Notes under the pieces: generated by a model | The model's database searches: none | What the model saw: only the letters and a program-made list of their open reading frames with translations | What the model was told of the DNA's origin: nothing | Assembly (NCBI GenBank): GCA_020161845.1 | Contig: JAIUNK010000011.1 | Location: 1-41,668 of the forward strand | DNA length: 41,668 nucleotides | Direction of reading: 5' to 3' | Source: Actinomycetota bacterium | GTDB lineage: Bacteria; Actinomycetota; Actinomycetes; Actinomycetales; Dermatophilaceae | Translations under genes and position numbers: made by a program | Shown here: piece after piece, positions 1 through 8,471 of the stretch | Position numbering within the stretch: position 1 is the stretch's first letter | How the letters are laid out: the number at the start of each line of letters is the position of its first letter

Positions 1-1
1 C

Positions 2-61
2 AAGGCCGACGGAACCCTCGACAAGATCGAGGTCAAGTGGTTCGGCGCGAAGCTCTCCTGA
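2..61 (+). CDS. Amino-acid ABC transporter substrate-binding protein, C-terminal fragment
   Basis: The window opens inside a reading frame whose last 19 residues are KADGTLDKIEVKWFGAKLS, followed by TGA. The ADGTLDKI..KWFG ending is typical of the last helix of family-3 periplasmic solute-binding proteins for polar amino acids. It is followed 4 nt later by a permease and then an ATPase, so it should be the binding lipoprotein of that importer. Only the end is visible; ligand and signal peptide cannot be judged. Confidence 0.75.
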   Translation, partial: KADGTLDKIEVKWFGAKLS

Positions 62-65
62 CCCC

Positions 66-893
66 ATGACGGCTCCCTCGACGGTCGCCCTCCCGGCGAG
101 CCGGCGCCGCGGCTCGCCGCGCCAACGTGCCCGCCGGGTGCGGATGATCCAGTACGCCGTGCTGCTGCTGGCGGTCCTGGCGGTGGCGCTCACCGCCGAC
201 TGGCACGGCATCGGCCAGGCGTTCTTCCGGGCCGACATGATCGCCGAGACGCTGCCAGGGTTGCCGCGGGCGACCCTGAACACCCTGCTCTACACCCTCG
301 GGGCGTTCGCGTTCGGGCTGGTCGCCGGCACCGTGCTGGCGCTGATGCGGCTGTCCCAGGTGGCGGCGTACCGCTGGTTGGCCACGGCGTACGTCGAGTT
401 CTTCCGCGGCCTGCCCGCCCTCATCGTGCTCATCGCGTTCAGCCTCATCGCGCTGGTGCTGCCGGGATTCCGGATCCCCGGCGGGGAGGTCGGCACGGTG
501 TGGCTGGGGCTGGGCATCGTCTCCTCGGCGTACCTGTCCGAGACCGTCCGCGCCGGCATCCTTGCCGTGCCGAAGGGCCAGGTCGAGGCGGCTCGATCGC
601 TCGGCATGAGCGCCGGCGAGGCGACCCGCAAGATCGTCCTGCCGCAGGCCTTCCGGATCATCCTGCCGCCGATGACCAACGAGCTGATCCTGCTGGTCAA
701 GGACTCCTCGCTGGTCTATGTGCTCGGGCTGGTCCCGGGGCAATACGAGCTGACCAAGTTCGGTCGGGATCTGGCCAACAGTCAGTCCAACCTGACGCCT
801 CTGGTGGTCTGCGGGCTGTGCTACCTCATCATCACGATCCCGCTGACCATCCTGGTCAAGCGGCTCGAGGCCAACGCGGCGAAGGCCCGGTGA
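66..893 (+). CDS. Polar amino-acid ABC transporter permease (HisM/GlnP type)
   Basis: A 275-residue integral membrane permease of the HisMQ family, carrying polar amino acids across the cytoplasmic membrane. A basic N-terminus (residues 10-28) precedes a first hydrophobic segment at about 29-45, then several more segments. The ATPase-contacting EAA loop is plain: [20 protein letters not shown] followed by QAFRIILPP. It lies 4 nt after the binding-protein stop and its TGA shares a base with the ATPase ATG (TGATG), so the three genes form one translationally coupled operon. Which amino acid is carried cannot be read. The single permease gene implies a homodimeric channel, unless it pairs with the related permease at 2744. 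Confidence 0.9.
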   Translation: MTAPSTVALPASRRRGSPRQRARRVRMIQYAVLLLAVLAVALTADWHGIGQAFFRADMIAETLPGLPRATLNTLLYTLGAFAFGLVAGTVLALMRLSQVAAYRWLATAYVEFFRGLPALIVLIAFSLIALVLPGFRIPGGEVGTVWLGLGIVSSAYLSETVRAGILAVPKGQVEAARSLGMSAGEATRKIVLPQAFRIILPPMTNELILLVKDSSLVYVLGLVPGQYELTKFGRDLANSQSNLTPLVVCGLCYLIITIPLTILVKRLEANAAKAR

Positions 894-1729
894 TGACGGT
901 GCGCGAAACGACCACCCAGCCGACCAGCGAGGCGCCTCCGGTCGAGATTCGGGGGTTGCACAAGTCGTTCGGCGAGCTGGAGGTGCTCAAGGGCATCGAC
1001 ACCACAGTCCGGCGCGGCGAGGTGGTCTGCGTCATCGGCCCCTCCGGCTCGGGCAAGTCGACCCTGCTGCGCTGCGTCAATCTGCTCGAAGCGCCCACCT
1101 CCGGGCAGGTCTTCATCGACGGCGAGGACATCACCGACCCGGACTGCGACATCGACCACGTCCGCGCCCGGCTCGGCATGGTGTTTCAGCAGTTCAACCT
1201 GTTCCCGCACCTGAGCGCGCTGGAAAACTGCATGCTGGCGCAGCGCACGGTGCTCAAGCGGTCCGCGCAGGAGGCCCGCGCGACCGCCCAGGCCAACCTC
1301 GACAAGGTGGGCCTGGGCGACCGCGGCGACTCCCACCCGGCGAAGCTGTCGGGCGGGCAGCAGCAGCGGGTGGCGATCGCCCGCGCGCTGTCGATGGACC
1401 CGGAGCTGATGCTGTTCGACGAGCCGACCTCGGCGCTCGACCCCGAGCTGGTCGGCGACGTGCTGGCGGTGATGCGGCAGCTGGCCACCGAGGGCATGAC
1501 GATGATGGTGGTCACCCACGAGATGGCGTTTGCCCGCGAGGTCGCCGACCGGGTGATCTTCATGGACGGCGGCGTGATCGTCGAGGAAGGGCCACCGGCC
1601 CAGGTCATCGGGGCACCGCAGCACGAGCGCACCCGGACCTTCCTGCAGCGGGTGCTCGATCCGACCAACACCCGGGCGGGTGCCGAGGATGCGGCCCACG
1701 CGGCGCGGCACGCCGACGAGGAGGGCTAG
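893..1729 (+). CDS. Amino-acid ABC transporter ATP-binding protein
   Basis: A 278-residue ATPase that powers the upstream permease from the cytoplasmic face. Walker A is GPSGSGKST at residues 49-57, the Q-loop region is [12 protein letters not shown], the signature [15 protein letters not shown] starts near 152, Walker [13 protein letters not shown] near 172, and the switch histidine sits in VVTHEM. The ATG at 893 is chosen because it overlaps the permease stop and yields the usual family length; the frame is open further upstream but only as a shadow of the permease gene. It lacks the short HisP-like insert seen in its paralogue at 3733, so the two ATPases belong to slightly different subclasses. 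Confidence 0.92.
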   Translation: MTVRETTTQPTSEAPPVEIRGLHKSFGELEVLKGIDTTVRRGEVVCVIGPSGSGKSTLLRCVNLLEAPTSGQVFIDGEDITDPDCDIDHVRARLGMVFQQFNLFPHLSALENCMLAQRTVLKRSAQEARATAQANLDKVGLGDRGDSHPAKLSGGQQQRVAIARALSMDPELMLFDEPTSALDPELVGDVLAVMRQLATEGMTMMVVTHEMAFAREVADRVIFMDGGVIVEEGPPAQVIGAPQHERTRTFLQRVLDPTNTRAGAEDAAHAARHADEEG

Positions 1730-1730
1730 A

Positions 1731-1777
1731 GAGCCGTACGCCGACTATTCTGTGCGTCGGCGCCGGCGTACCGGCTC
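1731..1777 (+). promoter_or_regulatory. Alternative hairpins with an internal -10 between two ABC operons
   Basis: The 103-bp gap between the first ATPase and the second binding protein holds two mutually exclusive hairpins. One pairs GAGCCGTACGCCG (1731-1743) with CGGCGTACCGGCTC (1764-1777), leaving one bulged base. The other is a perfect 7-bp stem CGCCGAC/GTCGGCG (1739-1745 with 1756-1762). The loop of the second carries TATTCT (1746-1751), a fair TANNNT -10. It could be a leaky terminator, an mRNA stabiliser, or a promoter for the binding protein; no T-run follows. Confidence 0.4.
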
Positions 1778-1832
1778 CGTTCTCTGCCCGCCTCCGCGGC
1801 AGTGCCGCCGCGGATCCTCCGGAAGGCCACCG

Positions 1833-2747
1833 ATGCCTCGCGCCCGCGCCCGTTCCCTCGCCGTCCTCACCGTGGCCGCCCTCGGCCTGGCCGCCTGCGG
1901 CTCCAGCTCGCTGTCGACGTCCACGACCACCACCACCGGCGCCGCCGGGGGCACCTCCTCCGCGGCGACGCCGACCAAGGACGACAAACTTGCCGCGAAG
2001 CTGCCGGACAAGATCAAGCAGGCCGGCAAGATCGTCGTCGGGGTCGACGCGTCGTACGCGCCGAACGAGTTCCTCGCGGATGACGGCAAGACCGTGCAGG
2101 GCATGGACGTCGACATCCTCGACGCGGTGGCGGCGAAGTTCGGGGTGAAGACCGAATGGCAGGTGGCCCAGTTCCCGACGCTGCTGCTCGGCGTGCAGTC
2201 CGGCAAGTACGACGTGGGCATGAGCAGCTTCACCATCAACGCCGAGCGCAAGAAGGCGGTCAACATGGTGAGCTACTACAGCGCCGGCAGCCTGTGGGCC
2301 ACGACCAAGGGCAATCCGAAGAAGATCGACCCCAAGGACGTCTGCGGCAAGGCGATCGGCGTCCAAAATGGCACCGTCCAGAAGGACGAGATGGACGCCG
2401 CCACCAAGAAGTGCACCGACGGCGGCAAGCCCGCCATCAACCTTGTCGTCGACGACAAGCAGGACAAGATCACCGCTGCGCTGACCTCCGGCAAGGTGGA
2501 TGCCATGGTCGCGGACAGCCCCATCACCCTGTATGCCCTGAAGCAGACCAACGGACAGCTGGAACAACTCGGTGAGATCTACGACAGCGCGCCGTACGGT
2601 GTCGTCGTGCCGCTCGCCCAGAAGGAGTTCGCGCAGGCCATCGCCGACGCGCTCACGGATCTCCACAAATCCGGCGCGTACCAGGCGGCCCTGACCAAGT
2701 GGGGCGGCGAGAAGGGCGCCATCTCGACGTTCGCGGTCAACCCGTGA
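1833..2747 (+). CDS. Amino-acid ABC transporter substrate-binding lipoprotein
   Basis: A 304-residue extracytoplasmic solute-binding protein of family 3. The start at 1833 follows a GGAAGG ribosome site by a normal spacing. It begins with a type II signal peptide: basic MPRARARS, a hydrophobic core and the lipobox LAAC with Cys22 as lipidated residue. A Ser/Thr-rich linker (about 24-50) precedes the binding domain, recognisable by GKIVVGVDASYAPNEF, VQGMDVDILDAVAAKFGV and GVQSGKYDVGMSSFTIN. It overlaps the next permease by 4 nt. The ligand is probably a polar amino acid; I cannot specify it. Confidence 0.92.
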   Translation: MPRARARSLAVLTVAALGLAACGSSSLSTSTTTTTGAAGGTSSAATPTKDDKLAAKLPDKIKQAGKIVVGVDASYAPNEFLADDGKTVQGMDVDILDAVAAKFGVKTEWQVAQFPTLLLGVQSGKYDVGMSSFTINAERKKAVNMVSYYSAGSLWATTKGNPKKIDPKDVCGKAIGVQNGTVQKDEMDAATKKCTDGGKPAINLVVDDKQDKITAALTSGKVDAMVADSPITLYALKQTNGQLEQLGEIYDSAPYGVVVPLAQKEFAQAIADALTDLHKSGAYQAALTKWGGEKGAISTFAVNP

Positions 2748-3733
2748 CAGAGCAGGCGAGCGCCGGTCAGGCCCCGTTGCCGACCGAGCACGACGACCGG
2801 CCGGGCGCGATCCACGCCCGGCCGGTCCGGCATCCGCTGCGCTGGGTCGGTGCGGTGGTGATCCTGGTGCTGGCCGCCATGCTGGTCAGCTCCTTCGTGA
2901 CCAACCCGCGCTGGGACTGGGGACTGGCCGGTGAGGTGATGATCCAGCGGCCGGTGTTGAACGGCCTGCTGATGGGCACCATCGTCGCGACGGTGGCCTC
3001 GATGGTCCTGGGGGTCGCCCTGGGGACGGCCATCGCCGTCGCGCGGCTGTCGACCAATCCCGTGCTGCGGATGCTTTCGTTCGTCTACACCTGGTTCTTC
3101 CGGGCCGTGCCCCGCTACGTGCTGCTTGCGATGATCGGTGTCGGCCTCGGCTATCTCTACTCGACCCTCGACCTGGGCATCCCGTTCGGCCAGCAGATCG
3201 CGGGCGCACTCGGGCTGTCCCACGACCTCACGTTCTATTCGCTCGACGTCCGCGCGATCACCGGCGGTTTGGTGGGCGGCATCATGGGCCTGGCGCTGTC
3301 CGAGGCGGCGTACATGGCCGAGATCGCCCGCGCCGGCATCCTCTCGGTCGACAAGGGTCAGACCGAGGCCGCCGAGGCGCTGGGGCTGTCCCGCGCCCAG
3401 ACCATGCGCCGCATCGTGCTGCCGCAGGCCATGCGGGTCATCGTGCCGCCGACCGGCAACGAGACGATCGCGATGATCAAGGACACCTCGCTGCTCACCG
3501 CCGTGCCGGTGATCACCGAGCTGTACTTCCAGACCAGCCAGATCGGGGTGCGGACCTACCGCATCATGGCCGGATTCGTCGCGGCCACAGTCTGGTACCT
3601 CATCGTCTGCTCGGTACTGATGATCGTGCAGAGCTATGTGGAGCGATACTTCGGCCGCGGGTTCGGCCAAGCCCGCGTGGGCCGGCAGACGAACCGCCGG
3701 TTCGCCCGTGGCGGCGGAATGGGTGGCGCGTGA
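2744..3733 (+). CDS. Polar amino-acid ABC transporter permease
   Basis: A 329-residue HisMQ-family permease, longer than the 275-residue paralogue upstream because of a roughly 45-residue hydrophilic N-terminus and a basic C-terminal tail. The GTG at 2744 lies in a GTGA overlap with the binding-protein stop, which favours it over an earlier in-frame start inside that gene. The EAA loop reads [20 protein letters not shown] followed by QAMRVIVPP. The stop overlaps the next ATPase start (TGATG). Family knowledge places it in the cytoplasmic membrane as the channel of a second amino-acid importer. Confidence 0.9.
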   Translation: MTEQASAGQAPLPTEHDDRPGAIHARPVRHPLRWVGAVVILVLAAMLVSSFVTNPRWDWGLAGEVMIQRPVLNGLLMGTIVATVASMVLGVALGTAIAVARLSTNPVLRMLSFVYTWFFRAVPRYVLLAMIGVGLGYLYSTLDLGIPFGQQIAGALGLSHDLTFYSLDVRAITGGLVGGIMGLALSEAAYMAEIARAGILSVDKGQTEAAEALGLSRAQTMRRIVLPQAMRVIVPPTGNETIAMIKDTSLLTAVPVITELYFQTSQIGVRTYRIMAGFVAATVWYLIVCSVLMIVQSYVERYFGRGFGQARVGRQTNRRFARGGGMGGA

Positions 3734-4581
3734 TGACCACGGCGTCCACCGCGGGCCAGGCGTCCGGGCCCGCCACCCCGCCGGCGCCGCTAGTGCGGGC
3801 GCTCAACGTGCACAAGGCGTTTCACGGCACCGAGGTGCTCAAGGGCATCGACCTCGACGTCGCCCGCGGCGAGGTGGTCTGCCTGCTCGGCCCCTCCGGC
3901 TCCGGCAAGACGACGTTCCTGCGCTGCATCAACCTGCTGGAGCGCATCGACGGCGGCCGGATCTGGGTCGACGGGGAGCTGATGGGGTACGCCGAGAAGG
4001 GCGGGCACCTCTACGAACTGCCGGACAAGAAGCTCGCCGCGCAGCGCCGCGAGATCGGCATGGTGTTCCAGCGGTTCAACCTGTTCCCGCACCTGACCGC
4101 GGTGGCCAACATCATGGAGGCGCCGGTCCTGGTGCGGGGCCTCGACAAGGCCACCGCCCGAGCCCGGGCCATGCAGTTGTTGGAGCAGGTCGGGCTGGCC
4201 GACCGCGCCGATGCCTATCCGGGTCAGCTCTCCGGCGGACAGCAGCAGCGGGTCGCGATCGCTCGCGCCCTGGCGATGGACCCCAAGCTGATGCTCTTCG
4301 ACGAGCCGACCTCCGCGCTCGACCCGGAGCTGGTCGGCGACGTCCTGGCCGTCATGCGCGAGCTGGCCCGCGACGGGATGACGATGATCGTGGTGACCCA
4401 CGAGATGGGCTTCGCCCGCGAGGTCGCCGACCGGGTCGTCTTCATGGACGGCGGGGTCGTCGTGGAGCAGGGCCCGCCGAAGGAGGTCATCGGCAACCCG
4501 CAGCACGAGCGCACCAGGACGTTCCTGGCCCGGATGCGTGACGACCCGGCCACCGACGGGGATCAGGCGCTCAGCCTCTGA
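3733..4581 (+). CDS. Amino-acid ABC transporter ATP-binding protein (HisP-like)
   Basis: A 282-residue ATPase completing the second importer. Walker [10 protein letters not shown] starts near residue 53, the Q-loop region is [12 protein letters not shown], the signature [15 protein letters not shown] starts near 166 and Walker B is [12 protein letters not shown]. Between Walker A and the Q-loop it carries a lysine-rich insert ([19 protein letters not shown]) like that of HisP, which the first ATPase lacks. An alternative GTG sits one codon earlier at 3730; I prefer the ATG that overlaps the permease stop. A 132-bp gap without a clear terminator follows. Confidence 0.92.
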   Translation: MTTASTAGQASGPATPPAPLVRALNVHKAFHGTEVLKGIDLDVARGEVVCLLGPSGSGKTTFLRCINLLERIDGGRIWVDGELMGYAEKGGHLYELPDKKLAAQRREIGMVFQRFNLFPHLTAVANIMEAPVLVRGLDKATARARAMQLLEQVGLADRADAYPGQLSGGQQQRVAIARALAMDPKLMLFDEPTSALDPELVGDVLAVMRELARDGMTMIVVTHEMGFAREVADRVVFMDGGVVVEQGPPKEVIGNPQHERTRTFLARMRDDPATDGDQALSL

Positions 4582-4700
4582 CGCTGCCGGTCTGCAGGGC
4601 CCGGGCGCGCTGCGGCGGAGGCCATCCGGGCCGGCCGCGCGCGACGTACGTCACGCCACGTCCGTGACCTAGGCCCCGACGAGCGCCGCGAGGCGCCGCC

Positions 4701-4706
4701 TATAGT
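4701..4706 (+). promoter_or_regulatory. -10 element TATAGT for leaderless murI
   Basis: TATAGT ends 7 nt before the GTG of murI, so transcription should begin at or within a few bases of the start codon. No Shine-Dalgarno sequence precedes the gene. No good -35 is visible. Confidence 0.6.
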
Positions 4707-4713
4707 CGCTGTC

Positions 4714-5520
4714 GTGGTGGACGCTCCGATCGGCATCTTCGATTCCGGCTACGGCGGGCTCACCGTGGCGCGGGCGGTTTTGGATCAGCTGCCGCACGAG
4801 TCCATCGCCTACTTCGGGGACACCGCCCGCGCGCCGTACGGTCCGCGGCCCATCGCCCAAACCCGCCGGTTCGCGCTGGAATGCCTGGACCGCCTCGTCG
4901 ACCACGGCGTCAAGGCGCTGGTCATCGCGTGCAACACAGCCAGTGCGGCGGTGTTGCACGACGCGCGGGAGCGCTACGACGTACCGGTTGTGGAGGTGAT
5001 CCGACCCGCCGTACGCCGTGCCGCGGCCGCCACCCGCAACGATCGCGTCGGCGTCATCTCGACCATGGGTACCCACCAGTCCCGGGCCTATCCGGACGCG
5101 TTCGCGGCCGCGCCGCACATCCGCGTGGTGAGCCAGCCGTGCCCGCGGTTCGTGGAGTTCGTGGAGCACGGCGTCACCGGCGGGCCGGAGCTGTTGGCGG
5201 TCGCGCATGACTATCTCGCCCCGGTGGTCGAGGCCGGGGTGGACACCCTGATCCTGGGCTGCACCCACTACCCCCTGCTGACCGGCGTCATCAGTTATGT
5301 GGTCGGGGACACGGTGACCCTGGTCTCCTCGGCGGAGGAGACGGCGAAGGATGTCTACCGGGTGCTCGCCGATCGCGGCGAGCTGCGGGAGGGCGGGCTG
5401 CCCCCGCCGGAGCACGGCTTCACCACGACCGGGGACCCCGCCGAGTTCGCCCGGCTGGCGCGACGATTCCTGGGTCCCGAGGTCGCCGGCGTCTACGCGG
5501 GCACGGTCAAAGCGTCATGA
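4714..5520 (+). CDS. murI: Glutamate racemase
   Basis: A 268-residue cytoplasmic racemase making D-glutamate for peptidoglycan. The N-terminal [18 protein letters not shown] holds the acidic/serine pair (Asp10, Ser11), the first catalytic cysteine is Cys73 in [10 protein letters not shown], and the second is Cys183 in LGCTHYPLL; both act as the two acid/base thiols of the cofactor-independent racemases. The GTG at 4714 follows a TATAGT -10 and leaves essentially no leader; a second GTG follows directly. The downstream order MBL hydrolase, rph, rdgB matches the arrangement known in mycobacteria apart from two genes inserted here. Confidence 0.95.
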   Translation: MVDAPIGIFDSGYGGLTVARAVLDQLPHESIAYFGDTARAPYGPRPIAQTRRFALECLDRLVDHGVKALVIACNTASAAVLHDARERYDVPVVEVIRPAVRRAAAATRNDRVGVISTMGTHQSRAYPDAFAAAPHIRVVSQPCPRFVEFVEHGVTGGPELLAVAHDYLAPVVEAGVDTLILGCTHYPLLTGVISYVVGDTVTLVSSAEETAKDVYRVLADRGELREGGLPPPEHGFTTTGDPAEFARLARRFLGPEVAGVYAGTVKAS

Positions 5521-5548
5521 GTAGCGCGGTGTGGAAGAGGTCGGGCCG

Positions 5549-6316
5549 ATGCGGATGATCGCGGTGGGCTGTTCGGGGTCTTACCCGGGGCCGGCGTCGT
5601 CGGCGTCGTGCTATCTGGTGCAAGCGGAGGCCGGCGGGCGCACGTGGACGATCGCGCTCGACCTCGGCAATGGCGCGATCGGGCCCATGCACCGGTTCCT
5701 GGACCCGCGGGCTCTGGACGCCGTCGTGCTGACCCATCTGCACCCCGACCACTGCCTGGACGCGTGCGGGCTGTATGTGATGCGGACCTATCAACCGCAG
5801 GGTCCGATGGCTGGCCAGGTGCCGGTGTGGGGGCCGGCGGGGACCGCGCAGCGGCTGGGCCGGGCGTACGGCGTGGCCCAGCCCGAGGAACTCGACGACC
5901 AGTTCGCCTTCGGGGTGATCGCGCCGGAGCAACCGTGGGAGATCGGGCCGTTCCGGATCACGCCGTACGCCATGAACCACCCCGTGGAGGCCTATGGGCT
6001 GCGGGTCGAGGCGGACGGGGCGGCGCTGGCCTACACCGGCGACACCGACGACTGTCCGAATCTGCGACGGCTGTTCGCGGGCGCGTCGTTGGCGCTGGTC
6101 GACTGCGCGTTTGTCGACGGGCGGGACGAGCCGCGGGGAATCCACATGACCGGCTCGCGGGCGGCCACGGCCGGGGTCGAGGCCGGGGGACTGCAGCGGC
6201 TGATGCTGACCCATATTCCCAGCTGGAACGATCCGGCCGTGTGCCGCGATCAGGCGGCGTCGGTGTGGGGCGACGGGGTCGAGGTCTGCGAGCCGCTGGC
6301 GACGTACGAGCTCTGA
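5549..6316 (+). CDS. MBL-fold metallo-hydrolase, Rv1339-like
   Basis: A 255-residue metallo-beta-lactamase-fold hydrolase. The zinc motif HLHPDH is complete (His63, His65, Asp67, His68), and a later YTGDTDDC supplies the bridging aspartate region. The chosen ATG follows GAAGAGG by a normal spacing; an upstream GTG at 5531 would include that site inside the gene. Position directly after murI and upstream of rph matches mycobacterial Rv1339, reported to act on cyclic nucleotides. By fold it could be a phosphodiesterase or an RNase Z-like enzyme; the substrate here is inference. It begins 28 nt after murI and is probably co-transcribed. Confidence 0.85.
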   Translation: MRMIAVGCSGSYPGPASSASCYLVQAEAGGRTWTIALDLGNGAIGPMHRFLDPRALDAVVLTHLHPDHCLDACGLYVMRTYQPQGPMAGQVPVWGPAGTAQRLGRAYGVAQPEELDDQFAFGVIAPEQPWEIGPFRITPYAMNHPVEAYGLRVEADGAALAYTGDTDDCPNLRRLFAGASLALVDCAFVDGRDEPRGIHMTGSRAATAGVEAGGLQRLMLTHIPSWNDPAVCRDQAASVWGDGVEVCEPLATYEL

Positions 6317-6507
6317 ACCTCCTCGTGCTCGGCCGTGCCGGCCATGGTTGGCCGGGCCGTGCCACGGCATGTGATGTTGGTGGGCCTGATGGGGCTGTTC
6401 GGGTGTCATAAGAGGCGATGTGATCTGGGCGACGGTTCTATCCGCCGCGGATTCCTTTGCCGCTGGGCGCGATTCGTCCGCAGGTTTGGTCTCTTCCGTA
6501 TTTATGA

Positions 6508-6555
6508 TCGAACATAACCTCGCCTACGAGCTTGCCTGGTCGGTTAAGTGTTCGA
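6508..6555 (+). promoter_or_regulatory. Degenerate LexA/SOS-box-like half sites
   Basis: TCGAAC (6508-6513) is a perfect left half of the actinobacterial SOS box TCGAAC-N4-GTTCGA, and GTTCGA (6550-6555) a perfect right half. Their local partners are poor: each 16-mer (6508-6523 and 6540-6555) matches 9 of 12 fixed positions. The second lies in the spacer of the HNH-gene promoter. A further inverted repeat TTATG-N6-CATAA spans 6502-6517. In mycobacteria 13E12/DUF222 genes are known LexA targets, so this may be a decayed SOS control region. Confidence 0.35.
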
Positions 6556-6561
6556 GATAAT
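6532..6561 (+). promoter_or_regulatory. Promoter of the DUF222/HNH gene
   Basis: TTGCCT (6532-6537) and GATAAT (6556-6561) are separated by 18 bp. The -10 ends 5 nt before the ATG at 6567, so a leaderless transcript is likely. A LexA-like half site overlaps the spacer. Confidence 0.55.
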
Positions 6562-6566
6562 GGGCC

Positions 6567-7893
6567 ATGACCTCGACGGACACCTTCGCACCGAATGCGG
6601 TGGCTGGGTTGTCCGCGTACGAGGCGGCGTGCTGGATGGGGGACGCGGTACGTCGGCTGGGGTCGGGGTTGCGACACCTGACCGGCGGGGGAGACGGCTC
6701 GCTCGGGCTGGGGGACGTCTTGGCGTTGGTGCCGACCGACGATCTGGCTGGCCTGTTCGGGGACTTGGTGGCGCTGCGGGCGTTGGCGGAGGGGGCCTCG
6801 GCGGCGGTGCTGGCCGAGGCCGTGTCGCGCGGCGTGGTCGCCGCGAGTGATGAGTCGCCGCGGCCGATCGGGCCGAAGGTCACCGCGTGGGTGCAGGAGC
6901 AGGCCGCCGCGGCCGGTGCGCCGGTCACCGCCGGGGTAGCGGGGACCTACCGCACGTGCTGGGAGCAGTCCCGCCGGCCCGAGCTGGCGCCGCTGACCGC
7001 GGCGGTCCGGGCCGGGCGGATCTCCCTGGCCGTCGGCGCCCGACTCGGGGCTGACTTGTCGACGTTGGCCGTCAAAATCCCCACCGACTGGTGGGACGCC
7101 GCGGCAGGAGAGTTGATCGCGCACGCCGCCACAGGGGCCTCCGCGTCCCAGTTGGGCAGCCTCAAAGAGGCGCTGATCGCCAACTGCGGCGAGGAGGGCG
7201 ACTTCGAGGAGCAGCAGAAGGTGCTGCACCGCCAGCGGCGGTTCACCACCCCGGTCAAGGACGGGACCGGGATGTGGGTCGGTCGGTATGCGATGACCGG
7301 CTTCGGCGGTCAAGGCCCAGATCATCATCACCATCGACCACGACACCCTCGCCGCTCGCGTCGCCGCCGCTTACGCCCCGAGCCACGGCACTACCTGCAC
7401 CGGCTGCGGCAACCCCTCGACCGGCACCGACTGCGGCAACCCCTCGATGAGCACCGGCGGGCCGGGGAGCGGGTACGGGCTGGACGGGTTCGGCACTCCG
7501 TTGACCCCGGCCACGGTTCGACGCCTCGCGTGTGATGCCCGGCTCATCCCAGCAGTACTCGGCACCGACAGCGCGATCCTCGACCTCGGCCGAGCCGCCC
7601 GACTGGCCAGCCCCGACCAGGTCCGCTACCTGCGCCTCCGGGACAAATGCTGCACGTTCCCCGGCTGCGACCGACCACCAAGCTGGTGCGAAGCCCACCA
7701 CCTCCGCGAATGGGCCACCGACCTCGGCAACACCAACGTCGACGAGATGGCCCTGCTCTGCACCCGACACCACACCGACGTCCACACCCGCGGACTCATC
7801 GGCCACCTCATCGACGGCACCATCCACTGGCGCCGCCGCAGTGAGACGGACAGCCCTGTCATCGACTCGACGTGGGCGGGCCTTCTGCTTTAG
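6567..7893 (+). pseudogene. DUF222/HNH endonuclease (13E12 family), frameshifted and internally deleted
   Basis: The first frame from 6567 encodes an N-terminal DUF222-like helical domain up to about 7300 (GMWVGRYAMTGFGG). Family-like sequence then resumes in another frame from about 7306 (VKAQIIITIDHDTLAARVAAA), and runs to an intact HNH zinc module: CCTFPGCDRPPSWCEAHHL, then NMALLC-like and CTRHHTDVH, stop at 7893. In relatives these blocks are joined by some 60-80 residues; here they are almost adjacent, so an internal deletion rather than a one-base slip best explains the break. A 17-bp direct repeat near 7410-7450 encodes CGNPS twice. The gene splits the usual MBL-rph neighbourhood and probably makes no full-length enzyme. 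Confidence 0.8.
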
Positions 7894-7895
7894 GT

Positions 7896-7931
7896 GCGGC
7901 AAAAGGCGGTGCCGGCGCCGCCTTTCGCCGC
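7896..7931 (+). terminator. Hairpin after the HNH gene
   Basis: GCGGC plus AAAGGCGG pair with CCGCCTTT plus GCCGC, giving a 13-bp stem with one mismatch and an 8-nt loop, 2 nt after the HNH stop. There is no U-run beyond the stem, so termination is likely but not certain. Confidence 0.5.
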
Positions 7932-8046
7932 AGTCAGTGCCACGGGCACCAAGGTCGTGCGCAGCAAAGACGTGCGTCATCGCGACGGCGTACGAGCGAG
8001 CGAGTGCACGACGTACGAGCCACACTTCACCCAGCCACCCGCGAAC

Positions 8047-8052
8047 TACGCT
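8047..8052 (+). promoter_or_regulatory. -10 element TACGCT, leaderless start
   Basis: TACGCT ends 7 nt before the ATG at 8060. A weak -35, CTTCAC (8025-8030), is 16 bp upstream. There is no ribosome site. Confidence 0.45.
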
Positions 8053-8059
8053 GGCGAGC

Positions 8060-8428
8060 ATGACGATTCCGGTGCCCCTCGGAGACCTCGAGCAGCTGCT
8101 GGCGACGGCAGGGTACGCCTCCGCCCTCCTGATCACGGTTCCGGCGACGGGTCACGCCAAGGTACTCACGGTCGACCCGGTGCCGGACGGGCGGGTCTTC
8201 CTCGTGCCGACCCCGAGCCGGGGCGCCGCCGCCAACCTCGCCGCGAACCCCGCGGTGACGCTTGTCTGGCCGCCCCAGCGGCACGGGTTCACGCTCATCG
8301 TCGACGGCACGGGGGTCGCCGACGACGAGGGCATCACCGTCACGCCGGTGCATGCGATCCTGCACCGGCCCCGCACTCACGCCGATGGTCCGCCGGCGCC
8401 CTATCCACGGGGCAGCAGCACCGAATGA
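8060..8428 (+). CDS. Pyridoxamine 5'-phosphate oxidase-like (split-barrel flavin) protein
   Basis: A 122-residue protein resembling small flavin-binding split-barrel proteins of the PNPOx-like superfamily: a strand pattern [20 protein letters not shown], then [20 protein letters not shown] and [20 protein letters not shown]. These short forms often bind FMN or F420, but no cofactor motif can be assigned. The start fits a -10 at 8047 with no leader. The C-terminus ([21 protein letters not shown]) looks disordered. The gene sits between the broken HNH gene and rph and may have arrived with neither. Confidence 0.65.
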   Translation: MTIPVPLGDLEQLLATAGYASALLITVPATGHAKVLTVDPVPDGRVFLVPTPSRGAAANLAANPAVTLVWPPQRHGFTLIVDGTGVADDEGITVTPVHAILHRPRTHADGPPAPYPRGSSTE

Positions 8429-8458
8429 GCGCCGTCGGCCGCCGGCGAGGGCGGCGAT

Positions 8459-8464
8459 TAGGGT
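8459..8464 (+). promoter_or_regulatory. -10 element TAGGGT for leaderless rph
   Basis: TAGGGT ends 7 nt before the rph ATG at 8472; no ribosome site is present. This gives rph its own promoter despite its place in a historically clustered set. Confidence 0.55.
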
Positions 8465-8471
8465 GACCTCT

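Noticed and set aside
4650-4668. GTCACG-N7-CGTGAC inverted repeat upstream of murI as an operator
   Set aside because: Short arms built from common GC-rich words, far from the -10 and without any supporting repeat elsewhere; chance is sufficient.
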